From Acidobacteriaceae bacterium (GTDB lineage Bacteria; Acidobacteriota; Terriglobia; Terriglobales; Acidobacteriaceae), in NCBI GenBank assembly GCA_025462805.1, contig JAOAPJ010000058.1:1-10396 (forward strand): a DNA stretch of 10,396 nucleotides, given 5' to 3'. The translations under genes and the position numbers were made by a program. The notes below the pieces were generated by a model. That model had not been told where the DNA came from. It saw only the letters and a program-made list of their open reading frames with translations, and did not search any database. This document shows positions 1 through 6,858 of this stretch, piece by piece. Position 1 is the first letter of the stretch. The number at the start of each line of letters is the position of its first letter.

Positions 1-885
1 CGCACGGCATCCGAAAGCGACTTTGTGCCGGCACAGCCCATCGCTATCGAGGACGTGATGCGGGTGCACGAGGCAGGCTATGTCGACCGGCTTATCCGCG
101 GCACGCTCTCGGAGCAGGAGATCCGCCGCATGGAACTCCCCTACTCGAAGCCGCTGGTGGAGGCAACCCTGCTGGGCTGTGGCGGCACCCTGGAGGCAGC
201 GCGCCTATGCATGCGCGATGGCGTTGCCTGCTCCATCGGCGGCGGCTTCCACCACGCTCATCCCGCCCACGGCGAAGGCTTCTGCATGCTGAACGATGTT
301 GCGATTGCCTTGGCCCGGCTGCTGCACGATGGAACCGTTCAAAGAGCGATGGTGATCGATCTCGACGTTCATCACGGCAACGGCACCGCCGCTATCTTCC
401 CTCCACCAGACGCGCAGCGCGCGTCGCAAGCCACGCCTCCGGATTCGATCAGCGGCTCGCTTCAGCCGAGCGCGCAGGGCGTCTTCACTCTCTCCATGCA
501 CCAAGAGAACAACTACCCCGCCTACAAGCCGCCGTCTTCGCTGGATGTGCCGCTCGAAGATGGGACGGATGACAGCGGCTACCTTTCCTCCCTCGAAAGC
601 GCCCTCGCCACCGCGTTCGCGCACTTTCACCCGCAGATCGTCGCATACGTAGCCGGCGCTGACCCCTATATGGATGACCAGCTTGGCGGCCTGGCTCTGA
701 CGATGGATGGCCTCAAAGAGCGGGACCGGATTGTCTTCCGTGCGGCGCAGTCCGTGGGAGCGCCGATCTTTTCTGTCTTCGCTGGTGGCTACGCGCACCG
801 GCTTGAGGACACGGTGACCATCCACACCAATACCGTGCTCGCCGCGGCGGAGGTCTTCAGCTTTCACGGAGCTACCAGCTGCTGA
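1..885 (+). CDS. Histone deacetylase-family (HDAC/AcuC/Aph-type) amidohydrolase, 5'-truncated
   Basis: Zn-dependent deacetylase of the arginase/deacetylase fold. Bacterial members remove acetyl or similar acyl groups from lysines, polyamines or small amides in the cytosol. Numbering from the GTG at 25, the sequence shows GGFHHAHP (about 73-80, the catalytic His pair), DLDVHHGNGT (112-121, Zn-binding Asp and His), GADPYMDDQLGGLALT (211-226, third Zn ligand Asp) and AGGYAHRLEDT (253-263, the glycine-rich loop with Tyr). The reading frame is open to base 1, and family members have some 30-40 more N-terminal residues, so the true start is almost certainly outside the window and the GTG at 25 is internal. 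An Ala/Pro/Ser-rich stretch at residues 126-152 is about 20 residues longer than the usual short loop before VFTLSMH. The gene ends 10 bp from the convergent SGNH hydrolase gene. The family is clear; the substrate cannot be told. Confidence 0.9.
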   Translation, partial: RTASESDFVPAQPIAIEDVMRVHEAGYVDRLIRGTLSEQEIRRMELPYSKPLVEATLLGCGGTLEAARLCMRDGVACSIGGGFHHAHPAHGEGFCMLNDVAIALARLLHDGTVQRAMVIDLDVHHGNGTAAIFPPPDAQRASQATPPDSISGSLQPSAQGVFTLSMHQENNYPAYKPPSSLDVPLEDGTDDSGYLSSLESALATAFAHFHPQIVAYVAGADPYMDDQLGGLALTMDGLKERDRIVFRAAQSVGAPIFSVFAGGYAHRLEDTVTIHTNTVLAAAEVFSFHGATSC

Positions 886-897
886 GCCGCAGCAGTT
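877..897. terminator. Hairpin between two convergent genes (possible bidirectional terminator, no T-tract)
   Basis: CTGCTG (879-884) pairs with CAGCAG (890-895) around a 5-nt loop, and A877/T897 plus a G-T pair (878/896) can extend the stem to 8 bp. It contains the stop codon of the deacetylase gene (883-885) and touches the stop codon of the convergent SGNH gene (896-898). No run of T follows on either strand, so it is not a classical intrinsic terminator. Its role at this junction is inferred from position alone. Confidence 0.3.
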
Positions 898-1747
898 AGC
901 GTGACGCCATCCTCTTCTCGATGGCCGAAGCCGCCAGTGGTGCCATGACCTTGTACCCGGAATCGTTTGGGTGCAGCCCGTCTTCGCTCAGCTCACGCTT
1001 CAACAAGCCGCTGCCATCCACCATGGCGCTGAAATAATCGAGGTAGTAGCAGTTGGTCGATGCGCAGTACGCCTTCACCCATTCATTCAGGCGCAGAATC
1101 TGCGCCGGCGGACGATCGGCGAAGAAGCGCTGCGACTGAGCGGTGTAGTTGTTCACCGGCGTCACCGACGAGAGCACCAGGGCTATGTTGTGAGCGCGCG
1201 CCAGCTCCGCCATCGAGCTGATATTCCCCTCGATATCGGGAATCGAGATCGCTCCTGTGTTTCCGGCTATATCATTCGTTCCCGCCAGAATCACCACCAT
1301 GTCCGGGTTCAGGTCGATGACATCCTGGCGAAAGCGCAGGAGCATCTGCGAAGTAGTCTGCCCGCTGATGCCGCGGTTGATGTAGTTCTTGCCCGGAAAG
1401 AACTCGCCGAGCTTCCAGAAGTCCGTGATCGAGTCGCCGTAGAAGATCACGCGGCGCTCGCCGGCGGCGGGGGCGCCCAGCTCTGCGTTGGCGGCGCTGT
1501 ACCGGTGCAAGTCAGCGAAGTCCTGCGCCCAGGCGGCCATGTTCGACCGCTGGTAGTCGTTCAGCATCGGAGTGGTCTCCTGATGTGCAGCCAAGGCCCC
1601 ACCCCGCTCCTGCAACTGGGGCGTGCTTGGCGCCTGCTGCGCACCGGCGACGGAAACGGCAAGCACGGGCACCAGCGCCACGATCCACGGGCGCACACAG
1701 AGGTCGGCGAACACCAGCGGCAAGGCCCTGGAGAGCGGTCCAAACAT
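896..1747 (-). CDS. Secreted SGNH/GDSL-family hydrolase (esterase/acylhydrolase)
   Basis: Predicted extracytoplasmic serine esterase of about 283 residues. The N-terminus has a hydrophobic segment (PWIVALVPVLAVSVAGAQQ, about 20-38) that reads as a signal peptide with cleavage near AGA-QQ. The SGNH blocks are in order: FYGDSITD (102-109, nucleophile Ser106), NRGISGQTT (125-133, block II Gly), AGTND (155-159, block III Asn158) and DGLHPNDSGY (256-265, Asp256/His259 of the triad). Chosen start: ATG at 1747, which has AAGGTG six bases upstream; a GTG at 1756 in frame would add three residues but lacks a clear ribosome binding site. Family members act on acylated carbohydrates, lipids or other esters; nothing here fixes the substrate. 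It is monocistronic, convergent with the deacetylase gene and divergent from ffh, with about 66 bp shared upstream. Confidence 0.88.
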   Translation of the reverse strand: MFGPLSRALPLVFADLCVRPWIVALVPVLAVSVAGAQQAPSTPQLQERGGALAAHQETTPMLNDYQRSNMAAWAQDFADLHRYSAANAELGAPAAGERRVIFYGDSITDFWKLGEFFPGKNYINRGISGQTTSQMLLRFRQDVIDLNPDMVVILAGTNDIAGNTGAISIPDIEGNISSMAELARAHNIALVLSSVTPVNNYTAQSQRFFADRPPAQILRLNEWVKAYCASTNCYYLDYFSAMVDGSGLLKRELSEDGLHPNDSGYKVMAPLAASAIEKRMASR

Positions 1748-1813
1748 ACACGACACCTTACACCGCCCGGCGAGGAGCCGCCTATGCCGGCTGGTAGACT
1801 TGAAGGGAATCCT
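1748..1813. promoter_or_regulatory. Divergent spacer between SGNH hydrolase and ffh
   Basis: This 66-bp gap must hold, or lie near, the start signals of two divergent genes. It has a GC-rich potential hairpin, AGCCG (1776-1780) with CGGCT (1788-1792) around CCTATGC, and the ffh ribosome binding site (AAGGGA, 1803-1808). TGG-TAGACT (1792-1800) resembles an extended -10 box. Transcription from it would start at about 1807, inside the ribosome binding site, so it is unlikely to be the ffh promoter. I see no convincing -35/-10 pair on either strand; the ffh promoter may lie inside the start of the SGNH gene. Confidence 0.35.
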
Positions 1814-3202
1814 ATGTTTGAGAATCTGTCCGACAAGCTACAGCGAGCCTTCAAGAATCTGCGCGGCGAAGGCACGGTCTCCGAAGAGAACATCAACGAC
1901 GCCCTGCGCGAGATCCGGGTTGCGCTGCTGGAAGCAGACGTCAACCTGGCAGTCGTCAAGGAGATGATCGAGCACGTCCGCGAGAAGGCCATGGGCTCCG
2001 AGGTGATGACCGCCCTCTCGCCGACCGAGCAGGTCATCAAGATCGTCCGCGACGAATTGATTTCGATTCTGGGCAAGGACACCGCGCGCTTCAACTTCGC
2101 GTCTCGGCCGCCCACGGTCATCCTGATGGCCGGCCTGCAGGGCTCGGGTAAGACGACCACCTCCGGCAAACTGGCGGCCTGGCTGCAGAAGGGCGGCCAC
2201 CGCCCCATGCTGGTCTCCGTCGACGTCTACCGGCCGGCCGCGCGCGAGCAGCTCAAGGTCGTCGCCAGCTCGATCAAGGCGAACATCTACGAAGGCGATC
2301 TGAAGGGCGAGCCAGCGGGCACGCCGCTCGTCGAGCGGCTGGCGAAGGAGGCCCGGCGCGAAGCCGTGAACTACGGCTGTGACGTACTGATCGTCGACAC
2401 CGCCGGCCGCCTGCACATCGACAGCGATCTGATGGAGGAGATGCGCTCGCTGAAGGCTCTGCTCTCGCCGCAGGAGATCCTGTTCATCGCCGACGCTATG
2501 ACTGGTCAGGACGCGGTGCGTTCCGCGGACTCATTTCATAAGCAGCTCGCGTTGACCGGCACCATCCTGACCAAGATGGATGGCGACGCTCGTGGCGGCG
2601 CGGCCCTATCGATTCGCCACATCACCGGGCAGCCGGTGAAGTTCATCGGCACGGGCGAGAAGCCGGACGCGTTTGAGCCGTTCCATCCCGACCGCATCGT
2701 GAGCCGCATCCTCGGCATGGGCGACATCATGACGCTGATCGAGAAGGCGGAGTCGACGCTCGATCGAAAGAAGTCCGAGGAGTTTGCACGCAAAGCACTC
2801 TCGGGGGATGGCTTCACCCTGGAGGACTTCCGCGACCAGCTGCGCCAAATCAAGAAGCTCGGGTCCATGCAGAGCATCATGAAGATGCTGCCGTCGGTCG
2901 GACCCTTCCAGGGGCTGCAGCAGATGGCCGGCCAGGTGGATGAGAACCAGTTCTCGCGCGTCGAGGCGATCATCAACTCCATGACCAACCAGGAGCGCCG
3001 GCATCATGAGATCATCTCCGGCTCGCGGCGCAAGCGCATTGCAGGTGGCTCCGGCACCAGCGTGCAGGAGGTCAATCAACTGCTGCGCCAGTACGCGCAG
3101 ATGCGCAAGATGTTCAAGAGCGCCGGCAAACCCGGTATGCAGCGCAAGCTGATGGGCTCGCTCAGCGCCATGCGTGGCATGGGCGGCGGGATGGGCCGCT
3201 AG
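1814..3202 (+). CDS. ffh: Signal recognition particle protein Ffh (SRP54 homologue)
   Basis: GTPase subunit of the bacterial signal recognition particle. With 4.5S RNA it binds signal sequences of nascent inner-membrane proteins and delivers ribosomes to FtsY. The product has 462 residues, normal for Ffh. The N domain helical bundle starts MFENLSDKLQRAFKNLRG. The G domain has the P-loop GLQGSGKTT (107-115), DVYRPAAREQL (137-147), DTAGRL (195-200), TKMDGDARGG (253-262) and the closing GTGEKPDAFEPFHPDR. The methionine-rich M domain runs from about 330 to the end, with SGSRRKRIAGGSG (402-414) as the RNA-binding helix-turn-helix region and a Met/Gly-rich tail (MRGMGGGMGR). Start: ATG at 1814 preceded by AAGGGA with 5-nt spacing. 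The frame stays open far upstream (to about 971), but that part is antisense to the SGNH gene and matches no Ffh. The next gene begins 20 bp after the stop, so cotranscription is likely. Confidence 0.98.
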   Translation: MFENLSDKLQRAFKNLRGEGTVSEENINDALREIRVALLEADVNLAVVKEMIEHVREKAMGSEVMTALSPTEQVIKIVRDELISILGKDTARFNFASRPPTVILMAGLQGSGKTTTSGKLAAWLQKGGHRPMLVSVDVYRPAAREQLKVVASSIKANIYEGDLKGEPAGTPLVERLAKEARREAVNYGCDVLIVDTAGRLHIDSDLMEEMRSLKALLSPQEILFIADAMTGQDAVRSADSFHKQLALTGTILTKMDGDARGGAALSIRHITGQPVKFIGTGEKPDAFEPFHPDRIVSRILGMGDIMTLIEKAESTLDRKKSEEFARKALSGDGFTLEDFRDQLRQIKKLGSMQSIMKMLPSVGPFQGLQQMAGQVDENQFSRVEAIINSMTNQERRHHEIISGSRRKRIAGGSGTSVQEVNQLLRQYAQMRKMFKSAGKPGMQRKLMGSLSAMRGMGGGMGR

Positions 3203-3222
3203 ATTTTTTGCTGCGACAGGTC

Positions 3223-3858
3223 ATGGCACTTCAGGACAGGCTGGACGACATCACCGCGCAGACTCGCAACCTGGTGCAGCCGGAGCGGCTGGAACTGAAC
3301 GAGCGCGCCATTGCCGATCTGTTTGCCACCGGAGTCGAAGAGCGGCTGCTGAAACCTGGCGCGGCGGCTCCTGCCTTCGCCCTTCCTGACGTCAACGGAA
3401 AGCTGGTGCGCTCTGCCGACCTGCTCGCGCTCGGTCCGGTGATCGTCTCGTTCTTCCGCGGCCGCTGGTGTCCCTACTGCGTGACGGAGCTCGAAACCTG
3501 GCGCGACCTCTACCCTGCCGTGCGCGAGCGCGGGGCCTTGCTGGTCGCCATCTCACCGCAAACGGTCCGCCAAAACGAGTTCACGGTGTCACAGCACGGC
3601 CTTCCGTTCCCCCTTCTGCGCGACGAGGCCGCGAAGACGGCAGAGAGCTTCGGGGCGGCATACGCTGTACCCGCATCCATGCAGGGCTACTACCGCTCGA
3701 TCCTGGTCAACATCCCGTTCATCAACGGCGAATCCTCATGGCGACTGCCGCTTCCGGCAACCTTCGTGATTGGGCAGGATAGCCTGATCCGGTGGGCGCA
3801 AGGATATGCAGATTTTCGTGTGCGCCCCGAACCGGCAGACGTCATCAAAGCACTCTGA
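3223..3858 (+). CDS. Peroxiredoxin-like protein (AhpC/TSA, thioredoxin fold) with WCPYC motif
   Basis: Predicted cytosolic thiol peroxidase/oxidoreductase of the AhpC/TSA superfamily, 211 residues. A helical N-terminal extension (1-44) precedes the thioredoxin fold. The fold starts at KPGAAAPAFALPDVNGKLV (44-62) and carries FFRGRWCPYC (77-86), in which Cys83 and Cys86 form a CxxC pair where classical peroxiredoxins have PxxxTxxC. Further features are AISPQT, LLRDEA and, near the C-terminus, LPLPATFVIGQDSLIRWAQGYADFRVRPEP, typical of the peroxiredoxin-like family annotated as 'redoxin'. No signal peptide is seen. Start: ATG at 3223; a TTG at 3208 in frame would add five residues, and neither has a well-spaced ribosome binding site (AGG lies only 2 nt before the ATG). 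This suggests translational dependence on ffh, whose stop is 20 bp upstream. A reductase or peroxidase role in oxidative stress is family inference. Confidence 0.85.
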   Translation: MALQDRLDDITAQTRNLVQPERLELNERAIADLFATGVEERLLKPGAAAPAFALPDVNGKLVRSADLLALGPVIVSFFRGRWCPYCVTELETWRDLYPAVRERGALLVAISPQTVRQNEFTVSQHGLPFPLLRDEAAKTAESFGAAYAVPASMQGYYRSILVNIPFINGESSWRLPLPATFVIGQDSLIRWAQGYADFRVRPEPADVIKAL

Positions 3859-3896
3859 ATGTGACACTTACCCGGTTTTCGCAAGAGCCGCAGACC

Positions 3897-3925
3897 TTGA
3901 CGGAGGCCACCCCGCTTGTTACTAT
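3897..3925 (+). promoter_or_regulatory. Sigma70-like promoter of the initiator tRNA gene
   Basis: TTGACG (3897-3902) and TACTAT (3920-3925) are separated by exactly 17 bp, each one mismatch from the consensus in a canonical layout. A TG at 3917-3918 followed by one base makes it an extended -10 as well. The expected start point, about 7 bp after the -10 box, falls at 3931-3933, at or inside the mature tRNA 5' end. Clear by sequence; activity not shown. Confidence 0.75.
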
Positions 3926-3930
3926 CATGT

Positions 3931-3940
<10 letters not shown>
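3907..3940. repeat. Perfect 9-bp inverted repeat linking promoter spacer and tRNA acceptor stem
   Basis: CCACCCCGC (3907-3915) is the exact reverse complement of GCGGGGTGG (3932-3940), which is bases 2-10 of the tRNA. The 16-bp loop contains the -10 box. In a transcript reading through from ffh and the redoxin gene, the upstream arm could pair with the 5' acceptor strand and compete with tRNA folding. In a transcript starting at the tRNA promoter the arm would be absent. The repeat is seen; any function is inferred. Confidence 0.6.
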
Positions 3941-4007
<67 letters not shown>

Positions 4008-4013
4008 ATCTCC

Positions 4014-4028
4014 TCAATAACTTATTGA
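4014..4028. repeat. AT-rich perfect palindrome just after the tRNA
   Basis: TCAATAA-C-TTATTGA is a perfect inverted repeat with a one-base centre, starting 7 nt after the CCA end. A second, overlapping hairpin is possible from TTGA (4025-4028) with TCAA (4041-4044), closed by TGG/CCA around CCGCT. The two compete for the same TTGA. It could help end or trim the tRNA transcript, but no T-run follows, so it is not a standard terminator. The rest of the 136-bp gap to the lyase gene (4008-4143) shows no gene; ACTCCCA occurs twice (4049-4055 and 4059-4065). Confidence 0.45.
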
Positions 4029-4143
4029 TTGGCCGCTCCATCAAATTCACTCCCACTGACTCCCATTCGCAAAATCCACGGTTTCAGGTGCTCGCATTCT
4101 CTGGCTTGAGCGCCATTTCCACGATCTTTCCATCATGCGCTGT

Positions 4144-5418
4144 CTAGAATTGCGCTTCCTCGGTGGAACCGCTAAGAGCCGCTGTGGAGGGAGACCTTCC
4201 TGCGATGGTCTCGGCAACATCGTCGTAGTAGCCGGTACCCACAAAATTCTGGTGCTTCCAGCCGCGGTAACCGTCCTTCAGCGCCTCGCGTTGCTCCTCC
4301 TGCAGGTCGGCGAATGCTGCCATTCCCGTCTCGCGATAGCGCTTGGCGATCTTGAAAAGGCTGAGCTGCATGGCGTGGAAGCCCATGAACGAGCAGTTTT
4401 GAAATCGGTAGCCTAGTTTTCCCAGGTCCTGCTGGAAGGTGGCGATCGCCTTCTCATCTAGCATCCTGTTCCAGTTGAAAGAGGAGGAGCAGTTGTAATA
4501 GAAGAGCTTCTCCGGGAACCTTTCCCGCACCGCTCGGGAGAATGCGGTGGCCTCTTCCAGGCTCGGCTGCGAGGTCTCATACCACAGCAGGTCGGCGTAG
4601 GGAGCGTAGGCCAGGGCACGTGCGATGGCAGCATCCACGCCCGGGGCAGTTTCGAAGTAGCCTTCTGGAGTTCGCGTCCCCGTCAGGAACGCCTGGTCTC
4701 TCTCGTCGATATCGCTCGACAGCAGATTTGCCGTATTCGCCTCGGTCCTCGCAATCAACAGTGTGGAGGTTCCGGCAATGTCCATCGCCAGCCTGGCGGC
4801 ATTGAGCTTTTGAAGGAACTCCGCCGTCGGAACCAGAACTCTCCCGCCCAGGTGTCCGCACTTCTTCGCGGAAGGAAGCTGGTCCTCAAAGCTGATAGCG
4901 GATGCTCCCGCGTCGATCAACTGCCTAGTCAGCTCGAAGGTATTCAGGTTCCCACCGAAGCCGGCCTCGCCATCCGCCTTGATCGGTACAAACCAATCGA
5001 CATCCGTGCGGCCCTCGGCATGAGTGATCTGGTCGGCTCTGCGAAGCGAGTTGTTAATGTTTCGCACGATATTCGGGACACTGGTCACCGGATAAAGGCC
5101 TTCATCCGGATACATCTCGCGCGCATCATTCGCGTCTGCAGCGACAAATCCTCCACTCACGTTGATGGCCTTGAGTCCCGCGAGCACGTGCTGGATGGCC
5201 TGGCTCCCGCTCACGGCGGCCATCGTCTGGATATACGGCTCCTCTCTCACCAAGCGCCATAGTCGCTCGGCTCCGACTCTGGCAAGCGTATGGTCCGGTC
5301 GCAGCGTACCGCAGAGTCTGAGTACGTCAGCCGGCGAGAAGGAGCGCACAATCCCTTTCCATCGCTCCTCCGAGCTCCAGGCTGCCGCAAGCTCCTCTTC
5401 TGTCTCTGTGCTGGACAT
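4144..5418 (-). CDS. Isocitrate lyase-family enzyme with altered substrate pocket
   Basis: Member of the isocitrate lyase/PEP mutase superfamily, 424 residues and collinear with E. coli AceA. Canonical AceA splits isocitrate into succinate and glyoxylate. Catalytic and ligand residues seen: KKCGH (185-189, catalytic Cys187), DGEAGFGG (149-156, Mg-binding Asp149), YPDEGLYP (103-110), Arg224, Glu281, Asn309, Ser311 and Ser313. The C-terminal TGSTEE.QF is conserved as SGSTEEAQF. Odd: the near-invariant glyoxylate-site SGW reads SGG (88-90), NCSPSFNW reads NCSSSFNW (309-316), and the FITL segment reads NCSF (341-344). It may be a divergent AceA or a lyase for another 2-hydroxy acid, so no symbol is given. 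Start: ATG at 5418 with GGAGGAAGGA upstream. It is last in a likely operon, 62 bp after the transporter gene. Confidence 0.93.
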   Translation of the reverse strand: MSSTETEEELAAAWSSEERWKGIVRSFSPADVLRLCGTLRPDHTLARVGAERLWRLVREEPYIQTMAAVSGSQAIQHVLAGLKAINVSGGFVAADANDAREMYPDEGLYPVTSVPNIVRNINNSLRRADQITHAEGRTDVDWFVPIKADGEAGFGGNLNTFELTRQLIDAGASAISFEDQLPSAKKCGHLGGRVLVPTAEFLQKLNAARLAMDIAGTSTLLIARTEANTANLLSSDIDERDQAFLTGTRTPEGYFETAPGVDAAIARALAYAPYADLLWYETSQPSLEEATAFSRAVRERFPEKLFYYNCSSSFNWNRMLDEKAIATFQQDLGKLGYRFQNCSFMGFHAMQLSLFKIAKRYRETGMAAFADLQEEQREALKDGYRGWKHQNFVGTGYYDDVAETIAGRSPSTAALSGSTEEAQF

Positions 5419-5458
5419 TTAGCTTCCTTCCTCCTGGTTTGGCATCGATTCGGGAGCG

Positions 5459-5474
5459 CAGCCTTGACGGGCTG
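5459..5474 (-). other. Small intercistronic hairpin between transporter and lyase genes
   Basis: CAGCC (5459-5463) and GGCTG (5470-5474) can form a 5-bp stem with a 6-nt loop in the polycistronic mRNA, between the MFS stop codon (5481-5483) and the lyase ribosome binding site. No T-tract follows on the minus strand. It could stabilise the mRNA or slightly modulate downstream expression, or be chance in GC-rich DNA. Confidence 0.2.
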
Positions 5475-5480
5475 AAGGCA

Positions 5481-6845
5481 TCAGGTTGCGGCCAGCTGAC
5501 CAGCCGGCAGGAACTCGGACTCCAGATCATCCTCCGCATCCACTAGGAACCACAGCAATCCGCTCACCACGGTGATGACCGCCGCGACGTCGAGAGCCCT
5601 AGTCCATCCGAATGCCGCTGCGATGTAGCCGGTGACGATCGGAGAGATCCAGCCGCCGAGGCTTCCACAGGTATTCATCGCGGCGGAGAGAATCGATGAG
5701 TGCTGCCGGCTGAGGTCAATGCAGGTGGCCCACCAGCTTGCCACCGCAAAGAGGATGAAGCCTGCAGCAGTCCCCATGAGCAGGATGGCGACGGTGTTGT
5801 TCTTGGTATGGGCGCCGGTGACGAGCAGCGCGGCGGCTGTTCCCATCCCGACCCAGACGCCGGTACGCCGGCCGCGCCGCCGGCCAAGTTTCACGACACA
5901 CCAGTCGGAGAAGACGCCTCCGACCGGGGACAGGATAGTGATCGCAATAAAAGGCGTCGAAGACCACATTCCACTCTGAATGCTGGTCATGCCCCGCGCG
6001 CGGATGAGATAGATGAAGAACCACGAAACGTAGATGTAGAACGTATAGCCCTGGAACAAGTAACTGAGGAGCAATCCCCAGACGGATCGTGTAGAGAGCA
6101 GCCTCTTCCAGCTGGGTCGTTCCACTTTATCCGTGGCTGCGTGCCGGCCGGAGCGAATCATCTGCAGCTCTGCGGTGTTGACGCCAGGATGCTCCTCCGG
6201 GGTGCTTCGCCCGTAGTAGCCCCACAGCACCGCCACTACCGTACCTATCGCAGCGCAGATCAGGATTGCGACTCTCCAACCCCAGCGCTGCATACAAAGC
6301 GCGATCACTAAGGGAGCTATCGCTCCTCCGACACCCGTGCCCAGCAACGACGAACTGCTGCCGAGGCCACGTTCTCGGGAACTGGTCCAGAATGCCACCA
6401 CTTTGTTGGTGTTCGGCGGGGCGGCCGCGATGCCCATGCCGGCAAGGACCCGAAGTATCACAAGCACCCACGCCACAATGTAAGGACTGCCCACCATCGA
6501 GTGCGGGATGAGGGCCATCGCTCCGGTCAGGAGCGACCACCAGAGGATCGCCATCGTCAAAACGCTACGTGCCCCGTACCTCTCCCCGATGTAGGCGAAG
6601 GGGATCTGAAAGAACGCGTAACCCAGGAAGAAGCTACCGAGAACCCAGCCCATCGCCTGGGTGGAGATACCATATTCTTCCTGGATATCTCTCCCGATGA
6701 CGCTGAGGCTTAGCCTGTCCAGCGCATTCATCGCCATAATGACGGTGATCAGGAACAGGATGAACCACCGCACATGCGTAGGCCGCGGGGACACCAGCTT
6801 GCGGCTTGCTTGGTACGCTTTACTGACTCCACCCATGTCTGCCAC
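5481..6845 (-). CDS. MFS transporter, anion:cation symporter (ACS)-type
   Basis: Inner-membrane secondary transporter of 454 residues with about 12 hydrophobic segments in two halves, split by a polar loop at about residues 212-250. Family marks: ALDRLSLSVIGRDIQEEYG (41-59) in and after TM1, as in ACS members (D.R.NLS); the motif-A-like GERYGARS (87-94); the TM4-5 stretch RVLAGMGIAAAPPNTNKVVAFW (132-153); and in the C-terminal half AAMNTCGSLGGWISPIVTGYI (388-408). ACS relatives carry hexuronates, galactonate, glucarate, tartrate, phthalate or other organic anions with protons; the substrate here is unknown. The start is ambiguous: GTG at 6845 or ATG at 6836, both behind AAAGGA (2 or 11 nt away). 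The gene begins 13 bp after the receptor stop codon and precedes the lyase gene, so an organic-anion substrate consumed by the lyase is a reasonable inference. Confidence 0.92.
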   Translation of the reverse strand: MADMGGVSKAYQASRKLVSPRPTHVRWFILFLITVIMAMNALDRLSLSVIGRDIQEEYGISTQAMGWVLGSFFLGYAFFQIPFAYIGERYGARSVLTMAILWWSLLTGAMALIPHSMVGSPYIVAWVLVILRVLAGMGIAAAPPNTNKVVAFWTSSRERGLGSSSSLLGTGVGGAIAPLVIALCMQRWGWRVAILICAAIGTVVAVLWGYYGRSTPEEHPGVNTAELQMIRSGRHAATDKVERPSWKRLLSTRSVWGLLLSYLFQGYTFYIYVSWFFIYLIRARGMTSIQSGMWSSTPFIAITILSPVGGVFSDWCVVKLGRRRGRRTGVWVGMGTAAALLVTGAHTKNNTVAILLMGTAAGFILFAVASWWATCIDLSRQHSSILSAAMNTCGSLGGWISPIVTGYIAAAFGWTRALDVAAVITVVSGLLWFLVDAEDDLESEFLPAGQLAAT

Positions 6846-6858
6846 TATCCTTTGCGCG

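Noticed and set aside
205..867. 220-codon open frame antisense to the deacetylase gene
   Set aside because: Arg-rich mirror frame without domain features; the plus-strand deacetylase carries all catalytic motifs.
971..1813. Open frame extending ffh upstream to about 743 codons in total
   Set aside because: The extension is antisense to the SGNH hydrolase gene, matches no Ffh N-terminus, and the ATG at 1814 has an ideal ribosome binding site and the conserved MFENLSDKL start.
4008..4143. Possible integration site or element remnant next to the tRNA, including the ACTCCCA repeat
   Set aside because: There is no copy of the tRNA 3' end of useful length, no integrase gene, and the two 7-base repeats are too short; the gap is only 136 bp.
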